The translations under genes were made by a program, and so were the position numbers. From NCBI GenBank assembly GCA_945875635.1, contig CAMCLD010000005.1, positions 1 to 64,000 on the forward strand: a stretch of DNA of 64,000 nucleotides, given 5' to 3'. Of this stretch, positions 17,504-26,586 are shown piece after piece; positions within the stretch are counted from its first letter, which is position 1; every line of letters starts with the position of its first letter. This stretch comes from an uncultured Prevotella sp. Lineage in GTDB: Bacteria; Bacteroidota; Bacteroidia; Bacteroidales; Bacteroidaceae. The notes under the pieces are model-generated. The model ran no database searches. It saw only the letters and a program-made list of their open reading frames with translations, and had not been told where the DNA came from.

Positions 17504-19591
17504 TCATTTGATTCGCTGTATGTCTCTTAAGAAAAGAGTCCTCCTGTCATTATAGAGCTTTAAGAAATCCATTGCGCTTGGATGTCCAGGAGCTGGGGCG
17601 AAGTATTCTTTGTTGTAGTTGCGCCATGTATGGAAATAGCAGAGATGGTACTTGTCAAGAACAGGCTTGAGCACCCTCGTCCACCATGTAGAGTCTGGGA
17701 TGTTTTTATATCCGCACTCTGTTATTGCAAGTAGCTTGTTGTTTGCATTGGCAAAAGAACTGAGGAAGTCAAGGTCGGAAGTCACCTGCTTTACGAAATC
17801 CTCCTCTGTGCCCCACTGGTATGAATCCTCTCCTATGAGTGTGACACGCCCGTTGCCTGGATAGCGTTTCATGAATCGCTCCATAGTCCATCCTCCGTCA
17901 AGGTTTGGAGAATAGCTCCACATGAGATTGTCAAGTCCTTGTGCCCTGAGGTAGTCTTGAAGCATATTCCATAAGGCAAGATATTCATTGTCGGTACACA
18001 GTTTCTGTCCCCACCAGAACCACGAACCATTGTTCTCATGCCAGGGACGGAAGATAATAGGTACAAGTGTGCCGTCCTGTGTCTTTAGACTCTTGAGGAA
18101 ATTGCCAACCCTTTCCATCCACAGACAGAATTTCGGATGCTGTGAGCCACCTGGCAACACACTCTTTACGACCTGATCTGATGACACGTCCCATGCTGTT
18201 CCGCCTGTAAGGGGATTGCGAGGATGCCAACTTATGGTTATGATACCTCCACGCTTATGCTGGTTTAATATCTCATGGCGCATGGCATCGAAAGGAACAC
18301 TGTCAAGATTCTTGGCATCGCCCATCTCTATTCCGCCAAGGTCGTAACCCATGACGGCAGGATAGTCACCTACAAGTTCCTTAACGTCGCTTCTGCCGAA
18401 CTGCCATTCCCATGTCAGCCCGTAGAACGTATCATCCTGATGTCCGAACATATAGCCAAGGTCACGCAGATGACGCATCCTTCGCTCAAGTTTCATTGCT
18501 TCGTTGAAATATACTGGTGCCTTATAATCTGGGTTAAGGTCGGAGAGGAAAAGAGTACGCTCAAGATTGTAGAAGTCCTTGAAGTCTGATGCACATGTCT
18601 TTTCTGGAGCTGGTCCAAAGTTCTCTGTAGGATTGTCCCAAGCGTTGCGCCATAGCAGTACATAACTCATCGGTATGTCTTTAATGGCATTCCACAGCAC
18701 ATTGGTGAACCATTTCGGATTGGTAGTGTCGCGCTGTCCCGTCTCTGAGAAGCACACAAGTTTTCCTCGACGCTCTGCCTCAGCATTAATGACGCTGAAC
18801 TCCTCCTTAACCTCTTTTATAAACTTATCGCCATCTTTACCAGAATAGATGTCAACACCTAACATGTCAACATACTTGTCACCTGGATAATAGCGAAGGT
18901 ATGTTTCGGAAGTCTCACCCGGTGTACCTCCCGGCGAGTAACAGTATATACAGTTTCTTACACCATACTTTTTCAGTTGCTTGACTGTATATATGAACAA
19001 TGCCTTATACTGTTCTGGCGTACATGAGTTCTTTCCCCACCAGAACCATCCGCCATGCATCTCATGCCAAGGACGGAATATGACAGGAATCGTCTCGCCT
19101 GAGTGTGTCTTCAGGGTACTAAGGAATGTTGCAACCTTCTTCAACCATGAGTCAAACTTTGCATTTGACTTACCTCCAGGCAGACTTGCCACTACGGCAT
19201 CTCCGCTGGGGTCCCAAGCATTGTTTCCCGTAGATGGATTCCAAGCATGCCAGCTGATGGTGACTATGCCTCCACGCTCATGTTGGAAAGCTATCTCTTC
19301 ACGCATCCTTTCAAAAGGGACTCCGTCAAGATTACATACGGAATCTAATTCTAACTGTCCGAGGTCGAACCCCATCACGGCAGGATAGTCTCCGCATACC
19401 TCCTTCACGTCAGAACGATTGTAGTCCCAGCACCATGAAGTGCCATAGAATGGAGCATCCTGATGTCCCAGCATTATACCTTTGTCCTGCAACAGTCTGA
19501 GACGTTTCACATAGTCTTTCATTGAAACCTTGGTTGCCGCACTTGCCGACATGGCAAGGCTCGTCATTATGGTTAATAGAAAATATTTCAT
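17504..19591 (-). CDS. Tandem GH26-GH26 beta-mannanase
   Basis: One polypeptide holds two complete GH26 catalytic domains (about residues 28-358 and 366-699 in the ORF numbering), joined with almost no linker. Each has the acid/base glutamate in FRPWHE (E181 and E523) and the nucleophile glutamate (E287 in FSETGQ, E629 in ITECGY), plus the aromatic GGWFWWG or GSWFWWG strand. Both ends carry a RTLFL(S/R)D tail, so this is an internal duplication. The signal peptide ends ASAATK without a lipobox, which suggests a periplasmic enzyme. I prefer the Met at ORF residue 5 (19591) because it starts the signal sequence directly; the ORF track starts at 19603. Products should be mannobiose and short oligomers. 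It lies 66 bp behind CE7. Confidence 0.93.
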   Translation of the reverse strand: MKYFLLTIMTSLAMSASAATKVSMKDYVKRLRLLQDKGIMLGHQDAPFYGTSWCWDYNRSDVKEVCGDYPAVMGFDLGQLELDSVCNLDGVPFERMREEIAFQHERGGIVTISWHAWNPSTGNNAWDPSGDAVVASLPGGKSNAKFDSWLKKVATFLSTLKTHSGETIPVIFRPWHEMHGGWFWWGKNSCTPEQYKALFIYTVKQLKKYGVRNCIYCYSPGGTPGETSETYLRYYPGDKYVDMLGVDIYSGKDGDKFIKEVKEEFSVINAEAERRGKLVCFSETGQRDTTNPKWFTNVLWNAIKDIPMSYVLLWRNAWDNPTENFGPAPEKTCASDFKDFYNLERTLFLSDLNPDYKAPVYFNEAMKLERRMRHLRDLGYMFGHQDDTFYGLTWEWQFGRSDVKELVGDYPAVMGYDLGGIEMGDAKNLDSVPFDAMRHEILNQHKRGGIITISWHPRNPLTGGTAWDVSSDQVVKSVLPGGSQHPKFCLWMERVGNFLKSLKTQDGTLVPIIFRPWHENNGSWFWWGQKLCTDNEYLALWNMLQDYLRAQGLDNLMWSYSPNLDGGWTMERFMKRYPGNGRVTLIGEDSYQWGTEEDFVKQVTSDLDFLSSFANANNKLLAITECGYKNIPDSTWWTRVLKPVLDKYHLCYFHTWRNYNKEYFAPAPGHPSAMDFLKLYNDRRTLFLRDIQRIK

Positions 19592-19657
19592 CACAGCAAA
19601 CATCTCGTTTTATATGTTTGTATATTTTTACTTTGTTGTGTCTTTTGACTTGGCTTG

Positions 19658-20947
19658 TCATTTCTCTGTTTTTATCCCCATTTGTGACAGAAGCCATGCC
19701 TCCCACTCATCCCACTGTTCCTGATACCAGAAATGTCCTGTCTTCTGATAAAGACTAAGCGTCTTGGGAGCAGTAACCACATTATAGGTACCATAACTGC
19801 TTTGGGGCGGCACTACTTCATCGTTGTAGCCAAAGGAATACCATCCGGGGCAAGTGATGCGACGTGCAAAGTTAACACCGTCATAATATCTTGCGCCCTC
19901 CACTTTCTTCATATCCACGGTTTCCTTGTTAAGGAAATAATGCGGCCATCCGCCGGCAGTGCCATTAAGTTCCGACTCATAGTCGCACATCGCATCATGC
20001 ACTGCACCAAGGAAGGTTACCCTCTTGTCAAGTGCAGCCGTTGCAAGAGACAGGAAACCACCTTGCGAGGAACCAGTCACTCCAAGACTTGTACCGTTCC
20101 ACTCTGGTAGAGATGCTATATAGTCAACTGACCTCAAAGCACCTGTAACGACTCTACGGTAGTAATTCTTTTCTGGCTGGTCAAGGTTTGTCTCCCAGTA
20201 ATTGTCCAAGCATCCGGGTAGCATAAGGTCATACACCTGCTGGTCCATAGTGACAGGAATGCCGTGAATGCCAATCTCAAGTGTTATCGCACCTTTGGAA
20301 GCAGTATAGACATCACCACCATAAGGACGCACGCCAGCACCTGGCACGCGCAGTAATGCCGGATATTTACCAGGCTGGACTGGAATGCATAATATACCGA
20401 AAATGCGGCTATCGGGACGATTGTTAACAAAGCTCACCTCATAGACGTTCACATCCTTGGTGCATCGCTCTGGCAAGAGTCTGCGTGTTGGGTTAAGGTC
20501 ATTCTTCCTTGCAGAGGCAAGAGTTTCAGACCAGAACTGGTCGAAATCCTTCGGACATTTCGTCGCTGGCTCTATCTTCTCAGGAGAGAAGCCCGCTGTA
20601 CACTGGCTTTCATAAGCTTTGCCATTGACAGTAGTCCTTACTTTCAGTGTGTAGAAACCGGGGGTCTTCATTACACCTGACCATTTCATTGTTCCATCTT
20701 TCAGGACAACAGACTTTTTCTTGACATTAGGATACAGAGAAGGACCTGCTTCGTAGTCAATCGTTGCATCAGGCATAAGTGAACCTGATTTTCTTACCTC
20801 CACTGTGAACTTGGCAGTCTCTCCCACCTTGTATGTCCAGTCGTTATGGTCTGGATATACGCTAATCTCAATATTGTTACCACAAATCTGTGCGGCAACT
20901 GGTATCACGAACAATACCAAGGCAAAAAACAAATGAATCTTTTTCAT
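19658..20947 (-). CDS. CE7-family acetyl esterase with N-terminal Ig-like domain
   Basis: This predicted periplasmic esterase removes acetyl groups from (gluco)mannan or xylan oligosaccharides. Signal peptide about residues 1-20 (VAAQ). An Ig-like beta domain (about 25-120) precedes the alpha/beta hydrolase domain. The triad is S294 in GSSQGG, D376 in YNDEVVPP and H405 in TGHFWYQE, in the order and spacing of the AXE1/CE7 family. It is the first gene of the minus-strand unit CE7, GH26-GH26, GH130, symporter, epimerase, AraC, ManA. Its promoter carries a -7 box and an upstream box shared with the gene at 30064. Acetylated galactoglucomannan is a likely natural substrate (inference). Confidence 0.9.
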   Translation of the reverse strand: MKKIHLFFALVLFVIPVAAQICGNNIEISVYPDHNDWTYKVGETAKFTVEVRKSGSLMPDATIDYEAGPSLYPNVKKKSVVLKDGTMKWSGVMKTPGFYTLKVRTTVNGKAYESQCTAGFSPEKIEPATKCPKDFDQFWSETLASARKNDLNPTRRLLPERCTKDVNVYEVSFVNNRPDSRIFGILCIPVQPGKYPALLRVPGAGVRPYGGDVYTASKGAITLEIGIHGIPVTMDQQVYDLMLPGCLDNYWETNLDQPEKNYYRRVVTGALRSVDYIASLPEWNGTSLGVTGSSQGGFLSLATAALDKRVTFLGAVHDAMCDYESELNGTAGGWPHYFLNKETVDMKKVEGARYYDGVNFARRITCPGWYSFGYNDEVVPPQSSYGTYNVVTAPKTLSLYQKTGHFWYQEQWDEWEAWLLSQMGIKTEK

Positions 20948-20975
20948 TTAGGTTAGTATTTTTGTTAACTGGGTA

Positions 20976-21033
20976 CAAAGATACTACAAAATAACCATAA
21001 ACCATGATACTATTTTTGCCATTGATGATATAA
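20976..21033 (-). promoter_or_regulatory. CE7 operon promoter with shared activator-like box
   Basis: On the minus strand the -7 box is TATCTTTG (20976-20983). No TTTG is seen at -33. Instead the segment ggcaaaaatagtatcat (21004-21020) lies 20 bp upstream of the -7 box. Nearly the same segment is found at the same distance upstream of the gene at 30064. This suggests a regulator that replaces the -33 contact. Confidence 0.6.
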
Positions 21034-21142
21034 TATGAATAAGTCTGTATTATTTTAACTTTTTTACATATATAATTGAGGTATAGTATCTGTTCTCGAA
21101 TATAGTAAACAGCATGCACTGTAAGCGCAGGCTGTACTTAGC

Positions 21143-21169
21143 CCAGGGTAGAGCATAGCGACACCCTGG
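21143..21169. repeat. Short inverted repeat CCAGGGT/ACCCTGG
   Basis: A perfect 7-bp inverted repeat with a 13-base centre lies at the left side of a 664-bp gene-free region (20948-21612) that is filled with repeats. Its origin is unknown; it may be a remnant of a dispersed element. Confidence 0.5.
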
Positions 21170-21224
21170 AGATATTGTTGCGTAGGTTATGAAGTTGTTT
21201 GGTTGTTAGGTTATGAGGATGTTT

Positions 21225-21290
21225 GGTTTAGGGTATGAGGTAGTCAGGTTTAGGGTATGAGGTAGTCAGGTTTAGGGTATGAGGTAGTCA
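21225..21290. repeat. Three perfect 22-bp tandem repeats
   Basis: The unit ggtttagggtatgaggtagtca occurs at 21225-21246, 21247-21268 and 21269-21290 without a mismatch. Degenerate related units (ggttgttaggttatgaggat) precede it from about 21184. The identity of the three copies implies recent expansion. Confidence 0.9.
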
Positions 21291-21330
21291 GGTCATTTGC
21301 TATAAAATCTGAATGCAATTGTTTGAAATG

Positions 21331-21401
21331 CTGATAAGGTTAATAATCTTTCGGCTGAAAGATTAATAACCTTTCGGCTGAAAGGTTAATAACCTTATCA
21401 G
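21331..21401. repeat. Palindromic element that folds as a three-way junction
   Basis: An outer stem ctgataaggtta/taaccttatcag (12 bp, 21331-21342 with 21390-21401) encloses two 9-bp hairpins, taatctttc-ggct-gaaagatta (21344-21365) and taacctttc-ggct-gaaaggtta (21367-21388). Exactly one A separates the helices at each junction (21343, 21366, 21389). Partial pairing continues outward for about 15 bases. It is gene-free DNA between CE7 and GH5. Confidence 0.85.
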
Positions 21402-21412
21402 CAATGAAATAA

Positions 21413-21456
21413 ATTGCGATAGACTAAACAAGCTATTGTGATAGACAAAGCAACCT
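21413..21456. repeat. Two degenerate 22-bp tandem repeats
   Basis: attgcgatagactaaacaag with its last two bases ct, and attgtgatagacaaagcaac with ct, are adjacent 22-base units differing at a few sites. They flank the three-way-junction element on its right, as the 21225 repeats of the same period do on its left. Confidence 0.6.
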
Positions 21457-21520
21457 ATAATCCCCGATTTGGGATAATCGTATGTTCATATATCATAATG
21501 TGCAGACTCACATGACAGAA

Positions 21521-21560
21521 AAAGTCCCCGCTTCCAAAGCAAGGCAATGGAAACGGGGAC
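21521..21560 (-). terminator. Intrinsic terminator of the SusCD-GH5 operon
   Basis: On the minus strand gtccccgtttcc and ggaagcggggac form a stem followed by tttttctg, 52 bp after the GH5 stop codon. It separates the SusC-SusD-SGBP-GH5 unit from the CE7 unit. Confidence 0.85.
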
Positions 21561-21612
21561 AATATAAAATTTAATATCGACAATTCAAATGGAATTGTCA
21601 TGTACATTGGAT

Positions 21613-23073
21613 TTATTTTGCAGGGAAGGCACTCATGAGCTGGTTCACGATATCAGGTTCCGTCCACTGGCGTGTCTGGCGGTCATAAAGACCCATCCAC
21701 CACAGACCAGTCGTACCATAGGATGTCATTTTCTTAGCCATGTATGCAGCGTACTTAACACGCTCGTTCATGTCCTTGCCTGTATCGATAGCTCCAAACT
21801 CTCCATAGAAATATGGAATGCCGAGCTGTGCAAAACGTTTGTCAACACGAAGTGTCAGATTATCAATTTCCTGCTCGCATGATGAATCGAACACTTTGAT
21901 GTTCCACTCTCCATTGTCATTGCAGAAATTATATGGGTCGTAAGTATGGAGCGAACATACAAGATGGTTTGCATGAACATCGTTTGGAACGGCAAGCTCG
22001 TCAATGGCATCCTGCGATGTTGTAGCTGCATAGGTGGTTATGACGAGATTACGCCACTCGTTGTTACCACCTGTTGCACGTACAACATCCACGAAGTCCT
22101 GCTCAAGGAGACGTATAGCCTCATAGTCGGTGGAGCCTGCAATTGGTGCAGTCCAGCTATACTGAGAGTTGAGAATCTCGTTGAAAGCCTCGAACAGCAG
22201 TTTCTGGTCGTAGTCTTTAAAACGTGTTGCTATCTGCTGCCACAACTTCTTAAAGCGTACGCTTGATGTTGCATAGGATTCCATGTCAGCACGCAGCCAG
22301 CCTGCATCATCAAGACGGGCTGCATCCTTGGCACCGCTGTCGTGCATCACATTGATAACACAATAGCATCCTGTGCTAAGAACCATATCAACCACCTGCT
22401 GTACACGGTCCATCCATGCGGCATCTACATTGCCGTCAGCATCCATGTGAGGATACCATGTAACAGGCACACGGATGATGTTGAAGCCTTTGGCAGCTAT
22501 GTCATCGATTATCTCCTGCGTCGTGACAGGCTGTCCCCATGCTGTCTCCCATGCCTCTGTGCCTTTGCTGAAGTCTATCCATGTGGCTGTGTTGATATCA
22601 GGATTAGCTTCGAGAGTGTTTCCGAGGTTATAACCGACTCTAAGGTTCTTCACAAATGTGAATGCATCCTCAAATGGGTCACCCTCATCTGTCTCGTTAC
22701 CTTTCTGTGTCACGTTAATGACCTTAGTGAGTCCACCAGACGCAATGGTTATTGTACCCTGACGTGTAGCACCCTCGTTCTTGGTAACACTAACCTTAGT
22801 ATATGTGGTGTTCAGAGTGTCGGCATATCCAGCATGGTTGGACAAAGTGAGCCAGGAGTCGTCACTTGACTGTGCTGTCCAATCGCCATCGGCATCGACA
22901 CCGATTATAGTGCTGTTAGCCTGCATGTTGAATACAAGCTCATCAACCACATCTCCATCTTTGCTGACTGTTATGGAAGTGGCAGAGCCATTGTTGTCAT
23001 CATCGCTGCATGACTGTAGGGCAAAGCCCATAACAAATGTCATCACAACGGTTAATATATTCTTTATATTCAT
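21613..23073 (-). CDS. BACON-GH5 surface lipoprotein (endo-glucanase/mannanase, GH5_4-like)
   Basis: A lipoprotein signal (lipobox LQSC, Cys22, followed by an acidic SDDDNN stretch typical of surface export) leads into a BACON domain (about residues 33-125) and a GH5 catalytic domain (about 138-480). The acid/base glutamate is in LLFEAFNEILN and the nucleophile in YFYGEFGAID. The NLRVGYNLGNTLEA opening of the domain is typical of GH5 subfamily 4, whose members cut beta-1,4-glucan, glucomannan or xyloglucan. It is the last gene of the SusC operon and, as an outer-membrane enzyme, should make the first cuts in glucomannan. Exact specificity is not readable from sequence. Confidence 0.88.
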   Translation of the reverse strand: MNIKNILTVVMTFVMGFALQSCSDDDNNGSATSITVSKDGDVVDELVFNMQANSTIIGVDADGDWTAQSSDDSWLTLSNHAGYADTLNTTYTKVSVTKNEGATRQGTITIASGGLTKVINVTQKGNETDEGDPFEDAFTFVKNLRVGYNLGNTLEANPDINTATWIDFSKGTEAWETAWGQPVTTQEIIDDIAAKGFNIIRVPVTWYPHMDADGNVDAAWMDRVQQVVDMVLSTGCYCVINVMHDSGAKDAARLDDAGWLRADMESYATSSVRFKKLWQQIATRFKDYDQKLLFEAFNEILNSQYSWTAPIAGSTDYEAIRLLEQDFVDVVRATGGNNEWRNLVITTYAATTSQDAIDELAVPNDVHANHLVCSLHTYDPYNFCNDNGEWNIKVFDSSCEQEIDNLTLRVDKRFAQLGIPYFYGEFGAIDTGKDMNERVKYAAYMAKKMTSYGTTGLWWMGLYDRQTRQWTEPDIVNQLMSAFPAK

Positions 23074-23082
23074 ATTCGTATT

Positions 23083-24699
23083 TTATTTTGAAGGTATGTA
23101 TATGACACGGATATTGTCGAACTTGACATCTATCTTTCCTGACGTGATGCTCTGGTTAATACTCTGGATGCGGAACTGGTTAAGTCCTGTCGTGCGTATG
23201 TCTGCCATCGTCTTACCAGCGTAGCAAGCGAATTTGCTCAATGGAACAACAGCGCGATACCATTTGTTCTTATGGTTCTTGCCGTTTATATCCTGAAGTA
23301 CAGGACCATCAGGGAACAATCCAAACTGAGTGTCATAATCTTCCCATGCGAAGTTATCATACTGGTTCTCTGCATCACCAAACGGCTGTATCATATAACG
23401 GAGGTATCCCAAGAATGAACCATTATTATAGTCTCCAGCATCATATACATTCATTGAAAAGTACAGTTCGTCGGCCGTTGCTGTTGCAGGAATGTTGTCA
23501 GAGAACAGGAATGAGTTGCCACTCCAGTCTTTACGGAAGTAAATCATAGTACCCCACCACTGCTGATACTCAGTTGGCACGTTGATGTAGGCATATATGC
23601 CATCTGCAGTACCTGAATCAACATAGGTAGCGTTAGGACTCCACCCATTGTCTGTAGCTCCGTCATCGAATGACGTTACCAACGTTGTCGTATCATAGAA
23701 ACTTCCTTGTGAAACCTCTCCACCTGGTGTGACAATGGTAAGTGTGGCATTTGAGCAATCGACAGGCTTTTGGATGAATGGTACATAGATTGTATCTTCT
23801 GACTCGGACACCGTGAACTGGTCTGGAGTGAGAGTAACATCACAATACATTATTTTCTCAACCTGCACGAACTCACGACCTGTTATCACAAGTGTCTCAC
23901 CTACCTGCGGCATGTCGTTAGAGCAAGTAAGTATCACTGGCTTGCCAGGAAGCCTGTAATAAGACAGATATGACACTCCAGCAGCACATTCAACAACGAG
24001 TGCGCCCTTCTCCGGTGCACCATCCGGTACTGTCACAGACAGTACGGATACTGTCTCGTATGCTTTTGTATCAGGGTTTATGTCGTGATTCTGAGACACA
24101 TACTCGTATGCAGCATCAACATGGCTGCCTGGTACATCCTTCCATACTGTTGTATCAAGTTCCTCACCTTCAACATCTGTGAAATAAACTTTCTCCACAT
24201 CCACGAGGTTAAGTCCATAGACCGTAAGCTTGTCACCCGCATTTCGTGGATAAGTTGCTGAGATACGCTGCATCTGTGGATAAGGTGCTGTTATCTTGAA
24301 CGAATAAACAGCTGTGCCATGCGTAGTCTCAACCCTTATCTCATCCTTGAGGTCGCTGTCGAAAGCCGTCAGCTTGAAGCCGTCCTCCTCAGATGGAATC
24401 GTTACAATGATACTATGGTCAGTATTCATAGTAGGGTTGAAGTAAACTTCCTGGTCGTTGATATACACCTTAAGGGTATTACCGAGATTGTTGCCTATGA
24501 TGGCTATCATCTGTCCAGGACCTGCCTTTACGAATGTACTGTCAGCCTTTGCCGGATCGGGTACTCGGACAGCTGTAATCTCTGGCTGTCCCCCATTGGC
24601 GTCATCGTCATCACTGCAAGAAGTGAGGCAGAACTGGAAAGCTGCAAGAAGCAACATCAGCATGACGCTCATTTTATAACTGAATCTATTCTTGTCCAT
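23083..24699 (-). CDS. Surface glycan-binding lipoprotein (SGBP) of the mannan locus
   Basis: This 538-residue outer-membrane lipoprotein (lipobox LTSC followed by SDDDDAN) is in the SusE/SusF position, directly behind SusD. Its N-terminal part has several IPT/TIG-like Ig domains (about residues 38-330, with GDKLTVYGLNL and GETLVITGREF). The C-terminal half (about 335-538) is a beta-sandwich rich in exposed aromatics (QQWWGTMIYFRKDW), the usual glycan-binding end of such proteins. It should hold (gluco)mannan at the cell surface and pass it to the GH5 enzyme and SusCD. It is separated from GH5 by 9 bp and from SusD by 25 bp, so all are one operon. No catalytic residues are apparent. Confidence 0.88.
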   Translation of the reverse strand: MDKNRFSYKMSVMLMLLLAAFQFCLTSCSDDDDANGGQPEITAVRVPDPAKADSTFVKAGPGQMIAIIGNNLGNTLKVYINDQEVYFNPTMNTDHSIIVTIPSEEDGFKLTAFDSDLKDEIRVETTHGTAVYSFKITAPYPQMQRISATYPRNAGDKLTVYGLNLVDVEKVYFTDVEGEELDTTVWKDVPGSHVDAAYEYVSQNHDINPDTKAYETVSVLSVTVPDGAPEKGALVVECAAGVSYLSYYRLPGKPVILTCSNDMPQVGETLVITGREFVQVEKIMYCDVTLTPDQFTVSESEDTIYVPFIQKPVDCSNATLTIVTPGGEVSQGSFYDTTTLVTSFDDGATDNGWSPNATYVDSGTADGIYAYINVPTEYQQWWGTMIYFRKDWSGNSFLFSDNIPATATADELYFSMNVYDAGDYNNGSFLGYLRYMIQPFGDAENQYDNFAWEDYDTQFGLFPDGPVLQDINGKNHKNKWYRAVVPLSKFACYAGKTMADIRTTGLNQFRIQSINQSITSGKIDVKFDNIRVIYIPSK

Positions 24700-24724
24700 T
24701 TAATTATGTCTTGTCAATTGGTTA

Positions 24725-26509
24725 TTACTCATTGGTCGTATTCTCTGTTTCACTGCCGAAGTCATACTCCTGCGGATCTTCATTGAAATATTTGTTCTGA
24801 AGCACATCACTCTCTGGATATGGCATGAAGATATTCATCTCACTCAGGACAATCGGTACATATCCCTCTTGGTTGCGCAACAGAGTGTTCAGGTCATATA
24901 CATAGCCGTTAGCCTTGGTCTGCACAATTGTATTGTCATTCTCGCCCATACGCAGGCAGTCGTTCCAATAGCAGTGTCCTTGGTCATCGAAGAGATACCA
25001 GTTGTTTACTCCTGGGAATATAACTCTATAGCTTAGGGTCCTATCTTTGTTCATAAGAACATTGCCTTCACGAATCTCAAAGCCGCGGTGCTGCTTGTTG
25101 TTGAAGAAGTCGAGCATATACTGTGGCTTCCATCTGTACCATGTCACCATGTCGAACCAGTTGGTATATTCAAGGCAGAACTCTATCCTGCGCTCACGAA
25201 TCAAGTCATCGAAAGTGAAGGATGTCTTGGCTGGCAGTTTAGCACGCAGACGTGTAGCGTTGAAAGCCTTGAGAGCCTCTGGGTCAGATGTTGAACTGTT
25301 GTTGCCAAGAAGTGCCTCAGCCTTTATAAGATAAACATCTGCAAGACGCTGGATATATGTATTCATAGGAGAAGCCATCTGTGCCAGATGACCATTGCAG
25401 TCTGCCTTCGTTCCAACCACTCCTTTCTTACATTGCATCCAATTGTGATTGTAAGTATATCCGCCATCCTCACTCTTTACATAGCTATAATACCTACCTG
25501 GCGTGAAAAATGTGGCACGAAGGCGGAATGAGTCGGCTACTTCCTCGTTGTAATAGTCAATCATGTCTGGTGTTGGCTGAAGGTTGCCTCCCCACACATT
25601 GACATCGCTGACTTCTGGGAAAGCAAGGTCTGAGTAAGTAGCATTCATAGCTCCCCACTCTCCAGAGAGCGGGTCTGCCCAGCGCATGGCAAGGAGTGTC
25701 TCGTCATTATCGTTGTATGCATACTTGTAAAGGTCCTCGTAGTTGTCAAGAAGCCTGTAAGGTCCATTGTTGATGACATCGTCACAAAGCGACACGACTC
25801 TTCTGAGTGTAGCCTCATCGCGTGTGCCACCCTTGTTCCATCCACTCTCAGCAAGGAGCACCTTGGCAAGCATTCCCTCTGCAGCATACTTGGTGGCGTG
25901 ATGGTCACGGCTTGCCTCTGGAAGAAGAGCCACTGCACGTTCCAAGTCACGGATAATGAACTTGAGCACACTTGCTTCCGTATTAAGAGGGCGTACAGGA
26001 ACCTGCGAGGCATCAACATTATCCTCATAAAGGATTACATCACCCCAACCACGCAAAAGATAGAAATATGCGGTTGCCCTCATCAAGTATGCCTCACCCA
26101 TTGCAAGGTCTTTTACTGACTGTGACACATCGTCTGTGGCATAGGCTGGAATGTCTGAAAGTATAGAGTTTGACATAGACACAACTACATAGAGAGCCGA
26201 CCAAGCAAGACCAAGGTCTTCTGTAAGTCCCGTCAGTTGAAAGCGTGCGAACTCAGCGCTCACGTATGGATTCCATGCATCATTTGCCCTGTAAGAACCC
26301 ATACCAATCAATGCGCGACGGTTGAAATTAAACCATGCTCTGTTATATAAAGGCTCTACTGCCTTCAACACAGCATCATCGGAGGAATAGAAAGTCTCCG
26401 CTGTATAACTGTTGCTTGGCGTCCTTTCAAGGAAGTCGTCACCGCAACTGCTCATAGTAAGGGTAAGCGAGGCTATTGCCGACGCCAGAAATATATTTTT
26501 CTTTTTCAT
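24725..26509 (-). CDS. SusD/RagB family glycan-binding lipoprotein
   Basis: SusD-type proteins are surface lipoproteins that form the lid over the SusC channel and bind oligosaccharides. The 594 residues begin with a lipobox (MSSCGDDFLERTPSNSY). The TPR-like helical N-terminal half (MGEAYLMRATAYFYLLRGWGDVILYE) and the C-terminal RagB/SusD domain with LIRERRIEFCLEYTNWFDMVTW are characteristic of the family. It follows SusC by 77 bp and precedes the SGBP, the standard gene order of a polysaccharide-utilisation locus. The glycan specificity is inferred from the surrounding mannan enzymes. Confidence 0.96.
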   Translation of the reverse strand: MKKKNIFLASAIASLTLTMSSCGDDFLERTPSNSYTAETFYSSDDAVLKAVEPLYNRAWFNFNRRALIGMGSYRANDAWNPYVSAEFARFQLTGLTEDLGLAWSALYVVVSMSNSILSDIPAYATDDVSQSVKDLAMGEAYLMRATAYFYLLRGWGDVILYEDNVDASQVPVRPLNTEASVLKFIIRDLERAVALLPEASRDHHATKYAAEGMLAKVLLAESGWNKGGTRDEATLRRVVSLCDDVINNGPYRLLDNYEDLYKYAYNDNDETLLAMRWADPLSGEWGAMNATYSDLAFPEVSDVNVWGGNLQPTPDMIDYYNEEVADSFRLRATFFTPGRYYSYVKSEDGGYTYNHNWMQCKKGVVGTKADCNGHLAQMASPMNTYIQRLADVYLIKAEALLGNNSSTSDPEALKAFNATRLRAKLPAKTSFTFDDLIRERRIEFCLEYTNWFDMVTWYRWKPQYMLDFFNNKQHRGFEIREGNVLMNKDRTLSYRVIFPGVNNWYLFDDQGHCYWNDCLRMGENDNTIVQTKANGYVYDLNTLLRNQEGYVPIVLSEMNIFMPYPESDVLQNKYFNEDPQEYDFGSETENTTNE

Positions 26510-26586
26510 ATCGTTATTACTTTATTTGTTTGCCGACTTACGACTTGACTGTCATTTCTGACATAGCCGGAAATCAGTATTGCTTA

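Noticed and set aside
21225-21456. CRISPR array reading of the 22-bp repeats
   Set aside because: The perfect repeats are directly adjacent with no spacers and there are no cas genes in the window.
22342-22869. A 175-codon plus-strand frame opposite the GH5 lipoprotein
   Set aside because: It is an antisense shadow of a well-supported gene with no motif of its own.
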